A stretch of DNA of 64,000 nt, taken from assembly GCA_050084985.1 (NCBI GenBank), contig JBITNC010000001.1, positions 91,450,001-91,514,000 of the forward strand, in the 5' to 3' direction. Position numbers and translations under genes: made by a program. This document shows, piece after piece, positions 11,894-23,560 of the stretch (position 1 is its first letter; each line of letters opens with the position of its first letter). Origin of the DNA: Nageia nagi. Lineage: Eukaryota; Pinophyta. The notes below the pieces were generated by a model that was not told the origin of the DNA, did no database searches, and saw only the letters and a program-made list of their open reading frames with translations.

Positions 11894-12780
11894 ACATCTG
11901 TATAAAAAAAATATATATTATGCAATCTTATCGAAGTACCTAATCTTATTGGTCTTTCATTAGATGAACTAAAGGGTTCAAGAGGAAGAGAAGGGGGAGA
12001 GGGATCTTAGATTGATTTGTTATTGTTAAGACTTTTCCACTACTTTGATGGTTTATGTGGGACTACTTTGATGGTTTTTTATGGTTATTGTTAAGAGTTA
12101 TTTTTATTTAGAATACTTTGATGGTTATGTTATGTTTGAAATTTATGTTATTATTTAATTTTATGTAATGTTAGGTTATGGTTGAAATGTATGTAATGGT
12201 TATGTTATGTTTAAAATTTATGTTATTGTTGAATTTTATGTAATGTTAGGTTATAGTTGAAATTTATGTAATGGTTGAAAGTTATGTTATGGTTGAATGT
12301 TATGTTATGTTTTATTAAATTTAATAGATGTTATATAAATGTTTGAATGTTATGTTATAGCTAAATTTTATGTAATGGTTGAAATATTATATTTGTTCAA
12401 ATTTATATAGTTGATATAAAAATATTTAATTATAAGTCAATAATAAAATATAACATTTTTGGTCAAATACTTTATACAAAAATAACATGTAAAAAATATT
12501 TTAGATAAAAAATACAAATATAGTAACTGAAATTATAAGTAAATAATAACACAGACAAAAAATACAAATATACTAACTAAAATTGTACGTCAATAATAAC
12601 ATGTAATAAATTTGATTAGCAAAGCAAACTCTAAGAACCAAAACTATAAGTATTTAAAATTTGAACCCTTCATGAATATGTTTTACTCAAGTATTTCAAA
12701 TTCAAACCCTTCAATGACTTATTCTATTTTGGACTTTTTTGTTGTTGGTGTGTATATTTTTGTTGGAACATTTTCTTCAC
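11894..12780. repeat. Low-complexity ATGTTATGGTTGAAAT-type repeat block
   Basis: From about 12030 to 12400 the sequence is built from degenerate short units related to TTATGTAATGGTTGAAATT, followed by AT-rich DNA with short direct repeats (ACTAAAATT.TA.GT.AATAATAACA). No gene is seen. Confidence 0.7.
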
Positions 12781-12789
12781 AATTATCTA

Positions 12790-13654
12790 CACCTCTCCTT
12801 TATGTAGCAAAAAACTAAAGATCCACTAGGAAAAGAATCCAGACCATAAGAGGAAACATATAATCTAATACATGTATCCAAGTTTTTATCCAATTTATTT
12901 TGAAACTTGAATTTAATAAAAGATAAAGCATTGAATACCTTTTCATCTTCAACAGAACCCAAAATCATTATTTGACACAATTCATATAATCTAAAATACT
13001 CATTAATAATATCTCGAAGAATAGAACTTGGATAAAGTTTTACCCAAAGATGTTTAATGGCACCATTTTCTGTTGGTTTTGATAATAGAGAGTATTGCTC
13101 AATCATAACAAGTCCAAAATGGTTGGCTTATTTTGTTAATAAATCTTTATTTAAAATAATATTAATTTTTTATCTATTTATTTCTACAACTTTACCAAAA
13201 TATGTTCCAATAATTATCATGTTTTTATGAAACAAATTAGGAATTAACTATTCACCATTATGTATTCTAAAATTTAGGGTTCACAACTTCCATTGATTCA
13301 AGTAAATCATCTCATTGAAATAATTCATAGATTTCATTAGTTAAAGTTGTACAAATCATTTTCAAATTAACACATGTTTCATAAAGATAATTATAAAAAA
13401 GAAGATGATTTACAGGTTCATCTTCACATTCTGCTCCAACCAAATCCCTTTGTATATTTTGAACATGCAATGGTATCAACTTTCCTTTCATCTCTATACA
13501 AATATGATCATTGATATTAAATTTCAAAAAATTATTTGGATATTTAAGATTTGTCAAAGTTTACCATCTTTGAAATAAAGGATTTTTAAAACTGTTTGCA
13601 CCTGTATAAAACATATCCAAAAATAAAGATACTTGTTTTCTTAAATATATTAAA

Positions 13655-13686
<32 letters not shown>

Positions 13687-13697
13687 CACAACACAAC

Positions 13698-13742
<45 letters not shown>

Positions 13743-15070
13743 ATCTTTATTGAGCATGTTTCATTAAAGTATTGATTTCCTATAACATTGGAATAATTCC
13801 GCATAATGTTAGCAATATTTGAAAATCTGTCAAATGGAATAGTAAATCTTTTTTTTTTATCAATCGCATTATGGTGTTCATATAATAACCAGTTAAAGAT
13901 AGATATTCAATCAAAACTTTTTTTGCTAGTCCATATAATGAAATCCATCTAGTATCATTATCTTTTAAAAGCTTATTTTCATCAATTATTCCAATAGAGA
14001 AATTTTTGAACTCTATAAATCTTTTTGGGTTTCTTACAATATATGCATGCAAGTCACGAATAAACTCTTCCAATTTTGATACACTTATAAAAGTGCTAAT
14101 AATTCTATATGCAAGGTTTGTTCTATGTACCATATAATGAATGAGAATCATTTAAGGAGCTACCAAATTCTGTAATATAACATAAATACCATTTTTATTA
14201 CCTTGCATTATTGATGCACCATCTGCTCCAACACATATCAATTTTGTAGCAATTTCATAATCATCCATTCCAATAAAATCTTTTAAGTTAGAAATAACTA
14301 ACTAGTAAAGATTTTTTGCATTACAATTTTCATCCATTTTATGAACATTTAATTTAGATGTGGTATCCTACAATTATTTTGAAAAGTGTATACATGCATA
14401 CAAACCCATGAAAAATTATCCACTATTGTAACTTCATCAAGTGAAAGTAAAATAAATTGTAATTTTTTAACTTTGTATTTTAAATTATCAATCACAACCA
14501 TCGATAAATATTTTTCCATTTCCCAAGTGCTTATCTTTGGTCAACTTTTTTACAGTATATTCCATAATCTAACTCTTTGATATAAACTTTTAAAATTTAT
14601 AAAATCTACAATATATCTACCCTATTTAAAAATATGAAAGATATTACATAATTGAGTAAATTTTGCTTACCTTTTGCATCAATAATTTTTTCAAAATGTG
14701 TTTTCTAGTATTCCACCTTTCTCTTGTAGATCTTATTTTTGTTTCATGTACCTCTCATATTCTACCTTATATCATAAGTGATTGCACTCATCTTTAGTTT
14801 CATCCCTACAACACTTAGTTGTCTGTCCATTCTCATATATTTTGTTGTAATATATTTACCATAATATTTTTGTATTATATTTATTTTTAGTTGCATTCAA
14901 TGTTCTCTTTTTGTTGCCCAAAAATATATCTTATATTTGCATTTTGTTGGATCATTTCGATCAATAAGATCAGTTGGTTTAATGAATGGATATTTTGCTA
15001 CCCAATCAACCTGAAAAACTCTTCCAATAGTTCATTTCACACTCCATTTTCTTTTCAACTTTTGATTATT
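12790..15070 (-). pseudogene. hAT-superfamily transposase remnant
   Basis: Read on the minus strand from high to low coordinates, the order of a hAT transposase appears. Near 15000-14900 is VFQVDWVAKYPFI.PTD...CKYKIYF, an N-terminal zinc-finger-like part. Near 14232-14203 is GADGASIMQG, near 14125-14105 HRTNLA, and near 13955-13930 TRWISLYG, all catalytic-core signatures. The C-terminal dimerisation region reads SVEDEKVFNALSFIKFKF near 12960-12900. This set is closest to the ZNF862/KRAB-like hAT group. Frames are interrupted by stops and by a microsatellite at 13656-13740, so it is dead. Terminal inverted repeats and the 8-bp target duplication were not found. Confidence 0.8.
13656..13740. 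repeat. CA / ACAAC / AT compound microsatellite
   Basis: (CA)n at 13656-13684 passes through ACACA-ACACA variants into (AT)n at about 13705-13740. It lies inside the hAT remnant and is younger than it. Confidence 0.95.
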
Positions 15071-15139
15071 TTATTTTGTAGATCTATATATAGATTTGTC
15101 TGTACATTTTTTTGAATTTTTTTTTTGTATATGGGTTAG

Positions 15140-15570
15140 AATTATCATCATGCAAAGGTGGTCCATTTGTAGGGTACTCAATTGCAAGTGGTTATACATC
15201 AATTAAAACAAAAACATCATTAAGTAGTACATGATTATTAGGGTTTTTTGCATATTGAAAATAAAAATTTATTTTTCAATATCAGATGGTACATCATCAT
15301 CACCATAATGTATTTTCAATATATTGAAGATAATAAATTAGAAATTTTAAGTCTTACATTAAAAATTATAGATAAGAAAAGTACCTGTATCAATTGAAGA
15401 TGCTTGATGAGTACTTCATTTTTTTACTGTCCATTAGCAAAATAAGATAATATTTTTTTTTGTCCCTTTTTACTATTTTTCTTAGAGTTCATAGTATCTG
15501 CAATTAACATTCAATTCAAAATTTTTAATATTGTACCAAACAGATGAAAATTATAAGGTTATTAAACACA
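15140..15570. other. AT-rich stretch without genes
   Basis: No coding similarity, RNA gene or repeat structure was recognised beyond poly-T runs. Confidence 0.4.
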
Positions 15571-15885
15571 TACTACCACTATTGGCAAGTAGTTTATTGT
15601 CGGGTGATTGTAAAATACTGTTGAACAATAGTAAGATGCTACTGGGTGGTAGTAAATACTACTATTTAAGGTAGAATGCCATTTCTAAAAGATAACATGC
15701 TACCATTTGAAAGAAGAATACTATAGTCTTTAAAACATATCATCATTTGGAGGTAGATGCCCTTGTCAGGAAGTATATGCCACCATCCGAAGGAACATGC
15801 CCCCATCCAAAGGCATATGCCACCATACAGAGGTAGCTTAGACTATTTAGAGGCATATGTTACCATTTAGAGGCACATGTGAATT
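15570..15885. repeat. Degenerate short-unit tandem repeat
   Basis: Phrases such as CATATGCCACCATCCGAAGG and GGCATATGTTACCATTTAGA recur roughly every 20-22 bp, most clearly at 15750-15880; the earlier part (TACTACTATTTAAGGTAGAATGCC) is more decayed. Confidence 0.6.
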
Positions 15886-16279
15886 ACAATATTACAAAAT
15901 ATTATAAGATTCAAAATAAGATCTCAACGATGATCGTAAATCTTTTTAGATCCTATAAGCTTTGTTGATACACTTGCTCAAAGGAGATTAAGAAGAAAAT
16001 ACCATTGGATGTATCAAATTTATTATTTAGATTATAGTATTTATATGGGATGATTTAATCAAAATATAAATAATAATTTGTAATTTCAAGATGAAGTTGA
16101 CTATTTCTTATTTCAAAATATTGACAATTTAATAAAAAATTAAATTTGACTTGGTGACCTAGATAAGAAAAAAATAATGAAAATGTTTGGTGACATGGGT
16201 ATTGTTCTAACCCAAAAAATTTGCTATTTTCCATTATTAGAATTTCTAAAATTCACTTATTAGGAATATTCATTGCTAA

Positions 16280-16390
16280 AATTATCCCTGACAAATAATA
16301 ACAAAAATGGATTCACTACTTTTCAGAAAGGATGTCCTTGGAGAAGACCTAGGTGTGTAAGAATGTTGAGTTCACCAAAATGTAGACCTA
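16280..16390 (-). mobile_element. Inverted 5'-end fragment of a relative of the 1239-11893 element
   Basis: The reverse complement reads GGTCTACATTTTGGTGAACT, then CAACATTCTTACACACCTAGG, then GAAAAGTAGTGAATCCATTTTTGTTATTATT. It matches 1905-2010 base for base over most of its length, covering the LTR end, the primer-site block and the start of the internal region. The LTR-like side is above 16381. The rest of this element cannot be traced. Confidence 0.65.
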
Positions 16391-17507
16391 AAAATGTGTA
16401 ATTAATGAATAAATAGATAAATAAATAAATTGTCTATGAATACAATGATTATACAATAATATGCTTTATATCAGATACATAATGAATGTACATGAAAAAC
16501 ATAAACCTGATATAGAGTGGGCAAGTAGCAGCACTACATTTTAGTGATTTTGCATCATACAATGCATCAATCCATAATCTTATTTTTTTCAAAAAATCGT
16601 AGAAATCTTGATGCATCAATTGATGCTAAGGGTACTATTAAATAAAGCATCATTTATTATGTGATTCAATGCATCATATATAGAGTTATGAGCATCAAAT
16701 AATTGAAGCTATGTATGCATCAAATAATGTGTCAACACGATAGGGATGAGGGTTTGATGAGGGTTTGCATCTTGTCAAATAATTCATCAATATTCTCTAC
16801 GCTTCCATATTTTGCATATACATCAAATAAGGTACTCACAACCATAACATTTGATAAAAAATTTATTTTAAAGAGTCTTTGATGTATGTATAAACCCTTT
16901 TACAAATCTCTTAGTTTGGTGCATGCTTTGAGGATGTTGGGAAAGGTGAATTCATTTGGTTGGACTACTGCTGGTGTTTATTGCATTTGGTAAAATAGTT
17001 TCAAATTTTATTGAGGAAAGTGGTATCTTTGGTAACTCGAAATTATCATATTCCATGAGCATACAATCCAAAACTTAATAGGCATCCATCGAACTTTTAG
17101 GGCCTCCTCTACCAAAATTTATGGGTGGTTGAAGAATGCAATGCACATTTTTCTTACCATAAAATGTATATAAACACTACTATATACATTCTCCAACTTG
17201 TCTTCAACTCTTACAAACCTATATCACTTAAAATACAACCATGTATCCCTAAAAATGCCCTTATAAGGGCAAGCTCCCTTATTTACTCAACAATAGCATC
17301 ATACTTGCTATTAAAACTCTATTATCGATCAAAGGAATGCATCAACAGTTGATAGCAGATCATGCCATGATCCATGTGCATGATTTGTACCTTTTTTTTA
17401 TTCCATGTATCACTTGATGCATTGAAATGCATCATACAATGCATCAAGTAATGCATCATTCAATGCATCAACTAATGAGTCAAAAAATAGTTTTATCTAG
17501 ATTAATG
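16391..17507. other. Gene-free DNA rich in TGCATCA words
   Basis: ATGCATCA and close variants recur irregularly, densest at about 17410-17480 and 16610-16730. No coding signal. This is the target into which the PDS5-carrying LTR element inserted, because the same TGCAT-rich text resumes at 23561. Confidence 0.5.
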
Positions 17508-17512
17508 TAGAC

Positions 17513-18246
17513 TGTAATGTACCAAAAATAAATATTTTTTGTAAATGTCTCCTACACTTAATTATAAAATTGAAAAAGGAGTTCATGTGAATAGGATACA
17601 TAACTTAAGTTGTGTTTATTTATGTTTTATATTTTTATTTTGTAATAGGGCACTTTAAGTGATTTTAGGGTTGGGAGATGTCAACTCCAAATTAGAATAT
17701 GAGCTTATAAAAGGGAAGTGGGCATCCCATTTGAGTAAGCTTGTGGATCATCTATTTTATTATTTTTGAGTGAAGGATATTCCTTTCTCAACCCAAGTGT
17801 GCACGTGTTCATGCATATTTGGATCTCAAGGGTTGTGGGCCTTAGTCTTGGGGGTGTTTGTACACCTAGAGCTAAAGGTAACTATTGCCTGGGAGACTTC
17901 AAGAGTTGTGGGCCTCAATATTGGGGATGCTTGCACATCTAGAGTTGGAGGTAGCGATTTCTTGGAGAGATCTTGAAGGTTGGAGGCCTTGCATGGGAGC
18001 CTAGCCTGATTCTGTTGCATCATTTTTTGATCTGGCCAATTTATGGCATTTTTGTGAGCTTGGATCTGCATTTGTGGCACTTCAACTATTGTATTGGTTT
18101 GACATCATTTTTTTAATAAAATTCCTTGGCTGATTCTCTCCATTATTTTGCATATTTTTCTGAGTTTTGACATTGTTCCTTGGTTGGAAGTTTATTTCTA
18201 TGTTTTGAGCATTCACTTGAGCAATAAAAATAAAAGGAACATTACA
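17513..18246 (+). repeat. 5' LTR of the PDS5-carrying element
   Basis: 734 bp, starting TGTAATGTACCAAAAAT and ending GGAACATTACA. It contains CTTATAAAAGGGAAG near 17704-17718, a TATA-like sequence, and AATAAAAATAAAAGG near its end, a possible polyadenylation signal. Confidence 0.95.
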
Positions 18247-18248
18247 AG

Positions 18249-18260
18249 TGGTATCAGAGC
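18249..18260 (+). promoter_or_regulatory. Primer binding site for initiator Met-tRNA
   Basis: TGGTATCAGAGC is the classic plant LTR-retrotransposon site complementary to the 3' end of initiator methionine tRNA. It sits 2 bp after the LTR end. Confidence 0.95.
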
Positions 18261-19210
18261 TTGGATCTTGCCAACCTGTGGTTAGATCTAACATTTTTCA
18301 TAGATTTGGAGTTAGAGTTTCGCAAAAAAATTTAGATCTTTAGTTTCTAGCATCTGGGTGTTGAATATTTTTGGGTGATTAAATAGATCAAAGGTTTTGC
18401 ATTTAGCAAAGTAATTTTTGGGGTCAAGATGATAATTTTTAGCGAAAATTTACATTCATAAACTAAGTTGTCTAGGTTTGAAAGATAAAATTTGTAGGAT
18501 TGAAAGCTATTTTCAGACATAGAAAGTCTTGATCTATTACTCTAGCTAGTTAGAAAAATTTTGCTTGAGGATTCTAGGTAAAATTGGAGTTTTGAGTAAA
18601 AAATTTCTGTAAAATTTTTAGATCGAGCATTTTTCAATTGTGGGTATCTTAGTTTCAGAGTTTTTTAGAATTAGGGTTGCTAATTTTATGGTGAAAATCA
18701 TTTTAGGTATTGCAGATTCTTGGTAATTTGTTTGGTTGCAAAAAGAAACCCTAATTTCATGGGTATCAAGAAACCCTACTTTGAGGGGCCATTTGAGCCT
18801 AATTTTAGAGTTCCAACATCAGATCTAGCATATTAAGCCAAACATCTAACCCTAAGGGGTATTTTTGAGCACTTTGTATGTAATTTTAAGCTTCTAGAAG
18901 GGTCCTTTTGAGGAAAAAAAGAAAAGCGACATTTTTTAAATATTCTAGCAGGTGAAAGCATTTGTAAGGTGGATTTGAATACCCATTAAGCCTTACTTTG
19001 CATTGCTACCCTCAAAAAAATTCTACAAAAATGTTTGGTATGATATCTAGCATTTCTTATGATTTTTTACCAATTTTCAAAAATTAAATTGCAGAAATAT
19101 GGTTTGCAAAATTATTGTAGAGTTTTTCAATTTTGGACTATCTAGGTTTTATGGTTTGGGATCTGGTTGAAGCAAAGGTTTTTGGGGGTCGAATTGGTTA
19201 ATGGTGGATC
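18261..19210 (+). other. Untranslated leader of the PDS5-carrying element
   Basis: About 950 bp between the primer site and the first PDS5-like codons. No gag-like motif (WY..L, zinc knuckle) was found in any + frame. Runs resembling AAATTTTTAGATC recur but no clear repeat is defined. Confidence 0.5.
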
Positions 19211-19890
19211 ATGGCACTAGTTGGCAAAAAAGAGGTGATTAAAAGGCTCAATTATGCCAGTGAAAAACTTAGAATTCTCTTTCAGCCAAAAGATGCTCTT
19301 ATTTGCATCTTAGAAGAAGTAGAGGATTGTCTGCATATGATGGATGAGCCACATGTAGATTTAATTCTAGTGGTAAAATCATTAACCAAGGTGAAATGGT
19401 TGAACCACAAGGATAAGGAGGTAAGAATTATGGTTGCTTCATGTTTGTGTAAAATATTACAAATTTATGCACCTAGAACTCCTTATGATGACAACACATT
19501 GAGAGTAATATTTCAGCTATTGGTTGATAGTTTTGAGGGTTTAGGAAATATTTCAAGTTCTCATTTTGCTAGAAGGGTTTCCTACTTGAAATATTTACAA
19601 AAACTAGAATGGGAAATCTTTTGTTAGATTTGGGAATGGATAAATTAATCTACCAAATGTTTCATCACTTCATTGCATCAGCAAGACAAAAGCATGCTAA
19701 TAATGTCATTTCAACCATGAGAGATATTATGGTCTTGATTACAAATGAAGGTGATTATATTTACCAGCCACTCTTGTCCATGTTATTGGATGTTTGGAGG
19801 AGAAATTTGATTTCTACTATAGCTGCCCATTATTTGGTTGATAGTGTTGTAAAATAGTGTGAAAAGAAGTTGAAATGCTTCTTTGGAAAT
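19211..19890 (+). pseudogene. Captured N-terminal part of sister-chromatid cohesion protein PDS5
   Basis: The first open part (19211 to about 19600) contains EEVEDCLHMMDEP, LNHKDKEVRIMVASCLCKI, then IYAPRTPYDD and VDSFEGL, matching the plant PDS5 N-terminal HEAT region (...H.D.DVK..VASC..EI.RI.AP.APYDD...F..FE.L.D.SS). It then shifts frame in a run of five A (19599-19603) and continues as LLLDLGMDKLIYQMFHHF, then DIMVLI, ending in CEKKLKCFF, again in PDS5 order. A TAG at 19855 replaces one residue. The match begins near the PDS5 N-terminus and covers roughly its first 230 residues. Host PDS5 regulates cohesin on chromosomes. About 650 bp read through without an obvious intron, which suggests capture from a processed transcript. 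It occupies the place where gag would be. Confidence 0.85.
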
Positions 19891-20106
19891 GAAGGGTCTA
19901 AGGATGATTCTACAGATTTTTCCCTTAATGATAAAGACTATGTTGATGAATCAGCTTTGGAAAATATGGAAAAAATTGAAATTGTCCATCAAAAAGAAGA
20001 GCTTGAGGTAATTTGTGTAGAAAATTCTGAAGTTCTTTCCACCACTAAAAAAGCAGAAGGCTAAATAGAAAATTTTGAAGGAGAACATAATGAAGACATT
20101 TCAACA
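19891..20106 (+). pseudogene. Acidic linker in frame between PDS5 and protease parts
   Basis: The frame that ends the PDS5 segment stays open, except for TAA at 20062, as an acidic, low-complexity stretch (SKDDSTDFSLNDKDYVDESA and similar). Whether it comes from the host gene or the element is unclear. It joins directly, in the same frame, to the protease-containing reading frame. Confidence 0.5.
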
Positions 20107-20790
20107 TTGGAGCATGGTTCATCTTACATAGCTGATTACATTCAAGAGATCGGTAATAGAGATGTCACTCTTTCACATGAGGTATGTTTCAAAAAGACCC
20201 AAAATACTTCATTTTGTACACTTGTTGGGAATGAAATCAATGAAGAACATAATAATTGCATTGGAGAATTTTTAGTTAGTAAAAGTTTGAATGGAGTTAA
20301 GAGAGATTTCCAAATTGAATCCTTTGGTGATCTCATTCCTTGCAATAAAGTAGTAAAGAATATAAAAATCAGCTTTGGAAACTATGAGAGTGATGAGCAA
20401 TTCTTTGTTTTTCCATTAGGTGGTGTGCCTCATATGGTTTTGGGAGTCCAATGGCTTTGGTCTCTTGGTGATTATTCTACCAATTATCAAAAATTGGAAT
20501 TAAAATTTGTACTAGATGGCAAGAGTATAGTGCTAAAAGGAATCAAGGAAAACACATCCAAAGTTGCATGCAAAATTTTGGAAGTTTCATACAAGTACAT
20601 GGGAGGAGGACAACTCTTTGATATTTCATGTGAAGGTAAATTTACTACAACCATGGTTCCTTTAAATAAAATGCTGATTTTTCTCATGTGGATGCATGAT
20701 AGAATGTGTAGAACACTCTCGACATGGAACATTATAGAGAAAGATACTTTTTCATGGTCATATGTGGTATCTTTCCATCTCTTTTTATGA
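20107..20790 (+). pseudogene. Retropepsin-like (Ty3/gypsy RVP) protease remnant
   Basis: A 227-residue open frame. Residues about 68-148 match the C-terminal part of plant Ty3/gypsy aspartic proteases: IPCNKVVKNIKISF, then FFVFPLGGVPHMVLGVQWL, then LGDYSTNYQKLELKF and GKSIVLKGI, equivalent to the ...VFPL.G.D.VLGVQWL.TLG.....Y..L...F...GK...L.G pattern. The N-terminal catalytic D(T/S)G motif is not visible where it should be (residues about 50-65), so the enzyme is probably inactive. The frame is the same as that of the PDS5 tail and linker. A longer tail to 20790 is unassigned. Confidence 0.75.
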
Positions 20791-22807
20791 CTTTCATTGG
20801 TATACACATTGTTGATTCTATTTTCGTATTTGGAGTTATTTTTTGGAGCCTTATATGTGGAAAGAATTGCACAAAATTCTCACTTGATGGCAACCTATGA
20901 ATCTAATAAAGAAATCAAAAAATTACAGTAGGAAATGTGGACAATTGGTACACTTGTCACCTCACAATTCCACATGACATTCTCAGCTATTTAGATAGTT
21001 GGGATAGCCAGCGAAAAAGTATCATAATTGAAATAATTCAAGGGATTATAATTACCTTGTTGATGAAGTTTTGGAATAGCAAAAAGGGGACTGATTCCAC
21101 ACTTTATTGGGACACTTGCACATACTTGGAACATGGTTTGAAAGACAAATGGGATGAATGGGTTGCACTTCTTGTTGAACCTTAGCATACATTGGTTCAT
21201 AATTTTGTCTTGATGATTTTTGATTTCATTTTGAGAATGTGTAACAGTTATAGATGGGAAACTAATCATTTCATTTTTAGATTGTTGGAGTTGGAAGACA
21301 CTTTGAGCACTTCATGGGTCTTGAAGAAGCACTTAGGCAGTCTTGATTGCATTTTTTTTACTTTTATACAGTTCATAGCACTTGTGAAAACTCTTGAGCA
21401 CACTTTGGAGCCCTTGTACATCTTCAATTCAGGTTTGATTTGGAGCACACTACATTGGAGGATTTCAAGTTGGTATTTGATTATTGACATGCATAAGATG
21501 GCATATAGTTTTGAGATTGCAGAAGTTACACAGGAAATTGATTTGATTTGTGTGTTTCTTTGGGCATGCACAAAGGCAAGTTTTATATATACTTGTTGTC
21601 AAAACATTAGTACATCTTCCTTCATGTTTTGTACTCCACTTTGCAAGATGTTTTGGACTGTTCCAATGATAAATGGCTTGGCTATAATTCACATGAATAT
21701 GGTTGTACATTGCATGATATTTGATGCAATAAGATTTGATACTGCTACACATGAGTTGAAAAATTGCATATGTGTTCATTTTATCAACTTAGGAAAAGTA
21801 AGATCAAAAATTTCATATGTAAAGGTGCCTTAATCAGTTATAGAAGGAAAAAGAAGACAAATTTGAACTTGAGAATCCACAGAAACATTCTAAATAAGTA
21901 CAAGTTGAATTCTGATTTTTATGATAGCAACATACTATTTCTTTTTAGGCATGATTTGGATGAGCTTATTGATAGGAAACTTGGTAAGTTTTAGAAATTA
22001 GTGTCTTATGGTGATGCCAACCTCCACACATTTGGGAAGGTAACTTACTTTCATTTTGCCATAAATTTGAGTTACACACTTTTTGCGTTGGCTAGTTTTG
22101 AAGGTGTATTCTCAGTTGTGGGAGCACATAGTCATATTTGTCTTGAGAGTGAACATGAAATTATGAAGACATATTCATCCATGGTATGCACATTCAATTC
22201 AAGGTTACTACAATAGCATGAGGGGCCATTGGAAAGGGCATGTCTATTAAGTGTTGTAAAGAAAAACATTCCTAATGAAGTTCTTAATGTTTGGCTTGGT
22301 TTAGAAGTCATATGGGAGGAAGTAAAATGGATGTATGGCTATGATAATATTGCTGTACATACAATTTTTAGTCTCTATTTTCTTGGTATGATTCATAGCT
22401 ACACTTATTTATGCATGGCACATTGATGGGAAACAATGAAAGCATGAGTGTAGATGATTGTGAGTCATTTATGGCTATTGGAAAGAGAAAATTAGACATG
22501 TTACTCTTACATTGCAGCCTTTTTCTCAAAACCCTAATCAGTATTATTGTTGGTTGGTTGATGCTCATGCATAGTACAACTATAAGGGATGGAGAATCAC
22601 TCAGTTTGGCTACATTTTAGGAGTACAAACACCATGATTTTAATGCTATTATCAGAAAATCAGCCTTGTTATGCATTCAAAATGGGCTTGGTAACAAAGA
22701 AACAATATGGGGTTATGACACACATAAGTGTTTGAGACAGTTTGGGTACAATATTAATGAAATTATGAATCATCCAACATTACAATTGCTTGAGGACAAG
22801 CAAATTT
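20791..22807 (+). other. Unidentified interior of the PDS5-carrying element
   Basis: Several open frames occur here (20937-21185, 21192-21833, 22229-22426 on +, with minus-strand frames as well), rich in Trp, Cys, His and Met, but none matches RT, RNase H, integrase or an envelope protein that I know. The last ~60 codons before the purine tract read LRTSKFEEGG in one frame, the usual trailing text before a plant LTR polypurine tract. A second captured gene or decayed pol is possible. Confidence 0.35.
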
Positions 22808-22821
22808 GAGGAGGGTGGACT
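22808..22821 (+). promoter_or_regulatory. Polypurine tract
   Basis: GAGGAGGGTGGACT precedes the 3' LTR start TGTAATG; it is purine-rich and placed as expected for second-strand priming. Confidence 0.75.
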
Positions 22822-23555
22822 TGTAATGTACCAAAAATAAATATTTTTTGTAAATGTCTCCTACACTTAATTATAAAAGTGAAAAAGGAGTTCATGTGAA
22901 TAGGATACATAAATTAAGATATGTTTATTTATGTTTTATATTTTTATTTTGTAATAGGGCACTTTAAGTGATTTTAGGGTTGGGAGATGTCAACTCCAAA
23001 TTAGAATATGAGCTTATAAAAGGGAAGTGGGCATCCCATTTGAGTAAGCTTGTGGATCATCTATTTTATTATTTTTGAGTGAAGGAGATTTCTTTCTCAA
23101 CCCAAGTGTGCACATGTTCATGCATATTTGGATCTCAAGGGTTGTGGGCCTTAGTCTTGGGGGTGTTTGTACACCTAGAGCTAAAGGTAGCTATTGCTTG
23201 GGAGACTTTAGGAGTTATGGGCCTCAATATTGGGGATGCTTGCATATCTAGAGTTGGAGGTAGCGATTTCTTGGAGAGATCTTGAGGGTTGGAGGCCTTG
23301 CATGGGAGCCTAGCCTCATTCTGCTGCATCATTTTCAGATCTGGTCAATTTATGGCATTTTTGTGAGCTTGGATCTACATTTGTGGCACTTCAACTATTG
23401 TATTGGTTTGACATCATTTTTTTAATAAAATTCCTTGGATGATTCTCTCCATTATTTTGCATATTTTTCTAAGTTTTGACATTGTTCCTTGGCTGCAAGT
23501 TTATTTTTGTGTTTTGATCATTCACTTGAACAATAAAAATAAAAGGAACATTACA
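22822..23555 (+). repeat. 3' LTR of the PDS5-carrying element
   Basis: 734 bp, the same length as the 5' LTR, with about 28 single-base differences and no indels seen. It ends ATTACA and is followed by TAGAC. Confidence 0.95.
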
Positions 23556-23560
23556 TAGAC

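Larger units (their letters stand above)
17513..23555 (+). mobile_element. LTR retrotransposon carrying a captured PDS5 fragment
   Basis: Two 734-bp direct repeats (17513-18246 and 22822-23555), both TGTAATG...ATTACA, are flanked by the perfect 5-bp target duplication TAGAC (17508-17512 and 23556-23560). The primer site TGGTATCAGAGC lies 2 bp inside the 5' LTR and a purine tract precedes the 3' LTR. By eye I count about 28 differences between the LTRs (near 4%), so the insertion is much younger than its neighbours. The 4.6-kb interior encodes a PDS5-derived segment, an acidic linker and a retropepsin-like domain in one frame with few interruptions. No reverse transcriptase or integrase was recognised, so it is non-autonomous. 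Confidence 0.92.

Noticed and set aside
20142-21779. Minus-strand frames of 67-106 residues across the PDS5-carrying element
   Set aside because: Shadows of plus-strand sequence with no domain similarity.
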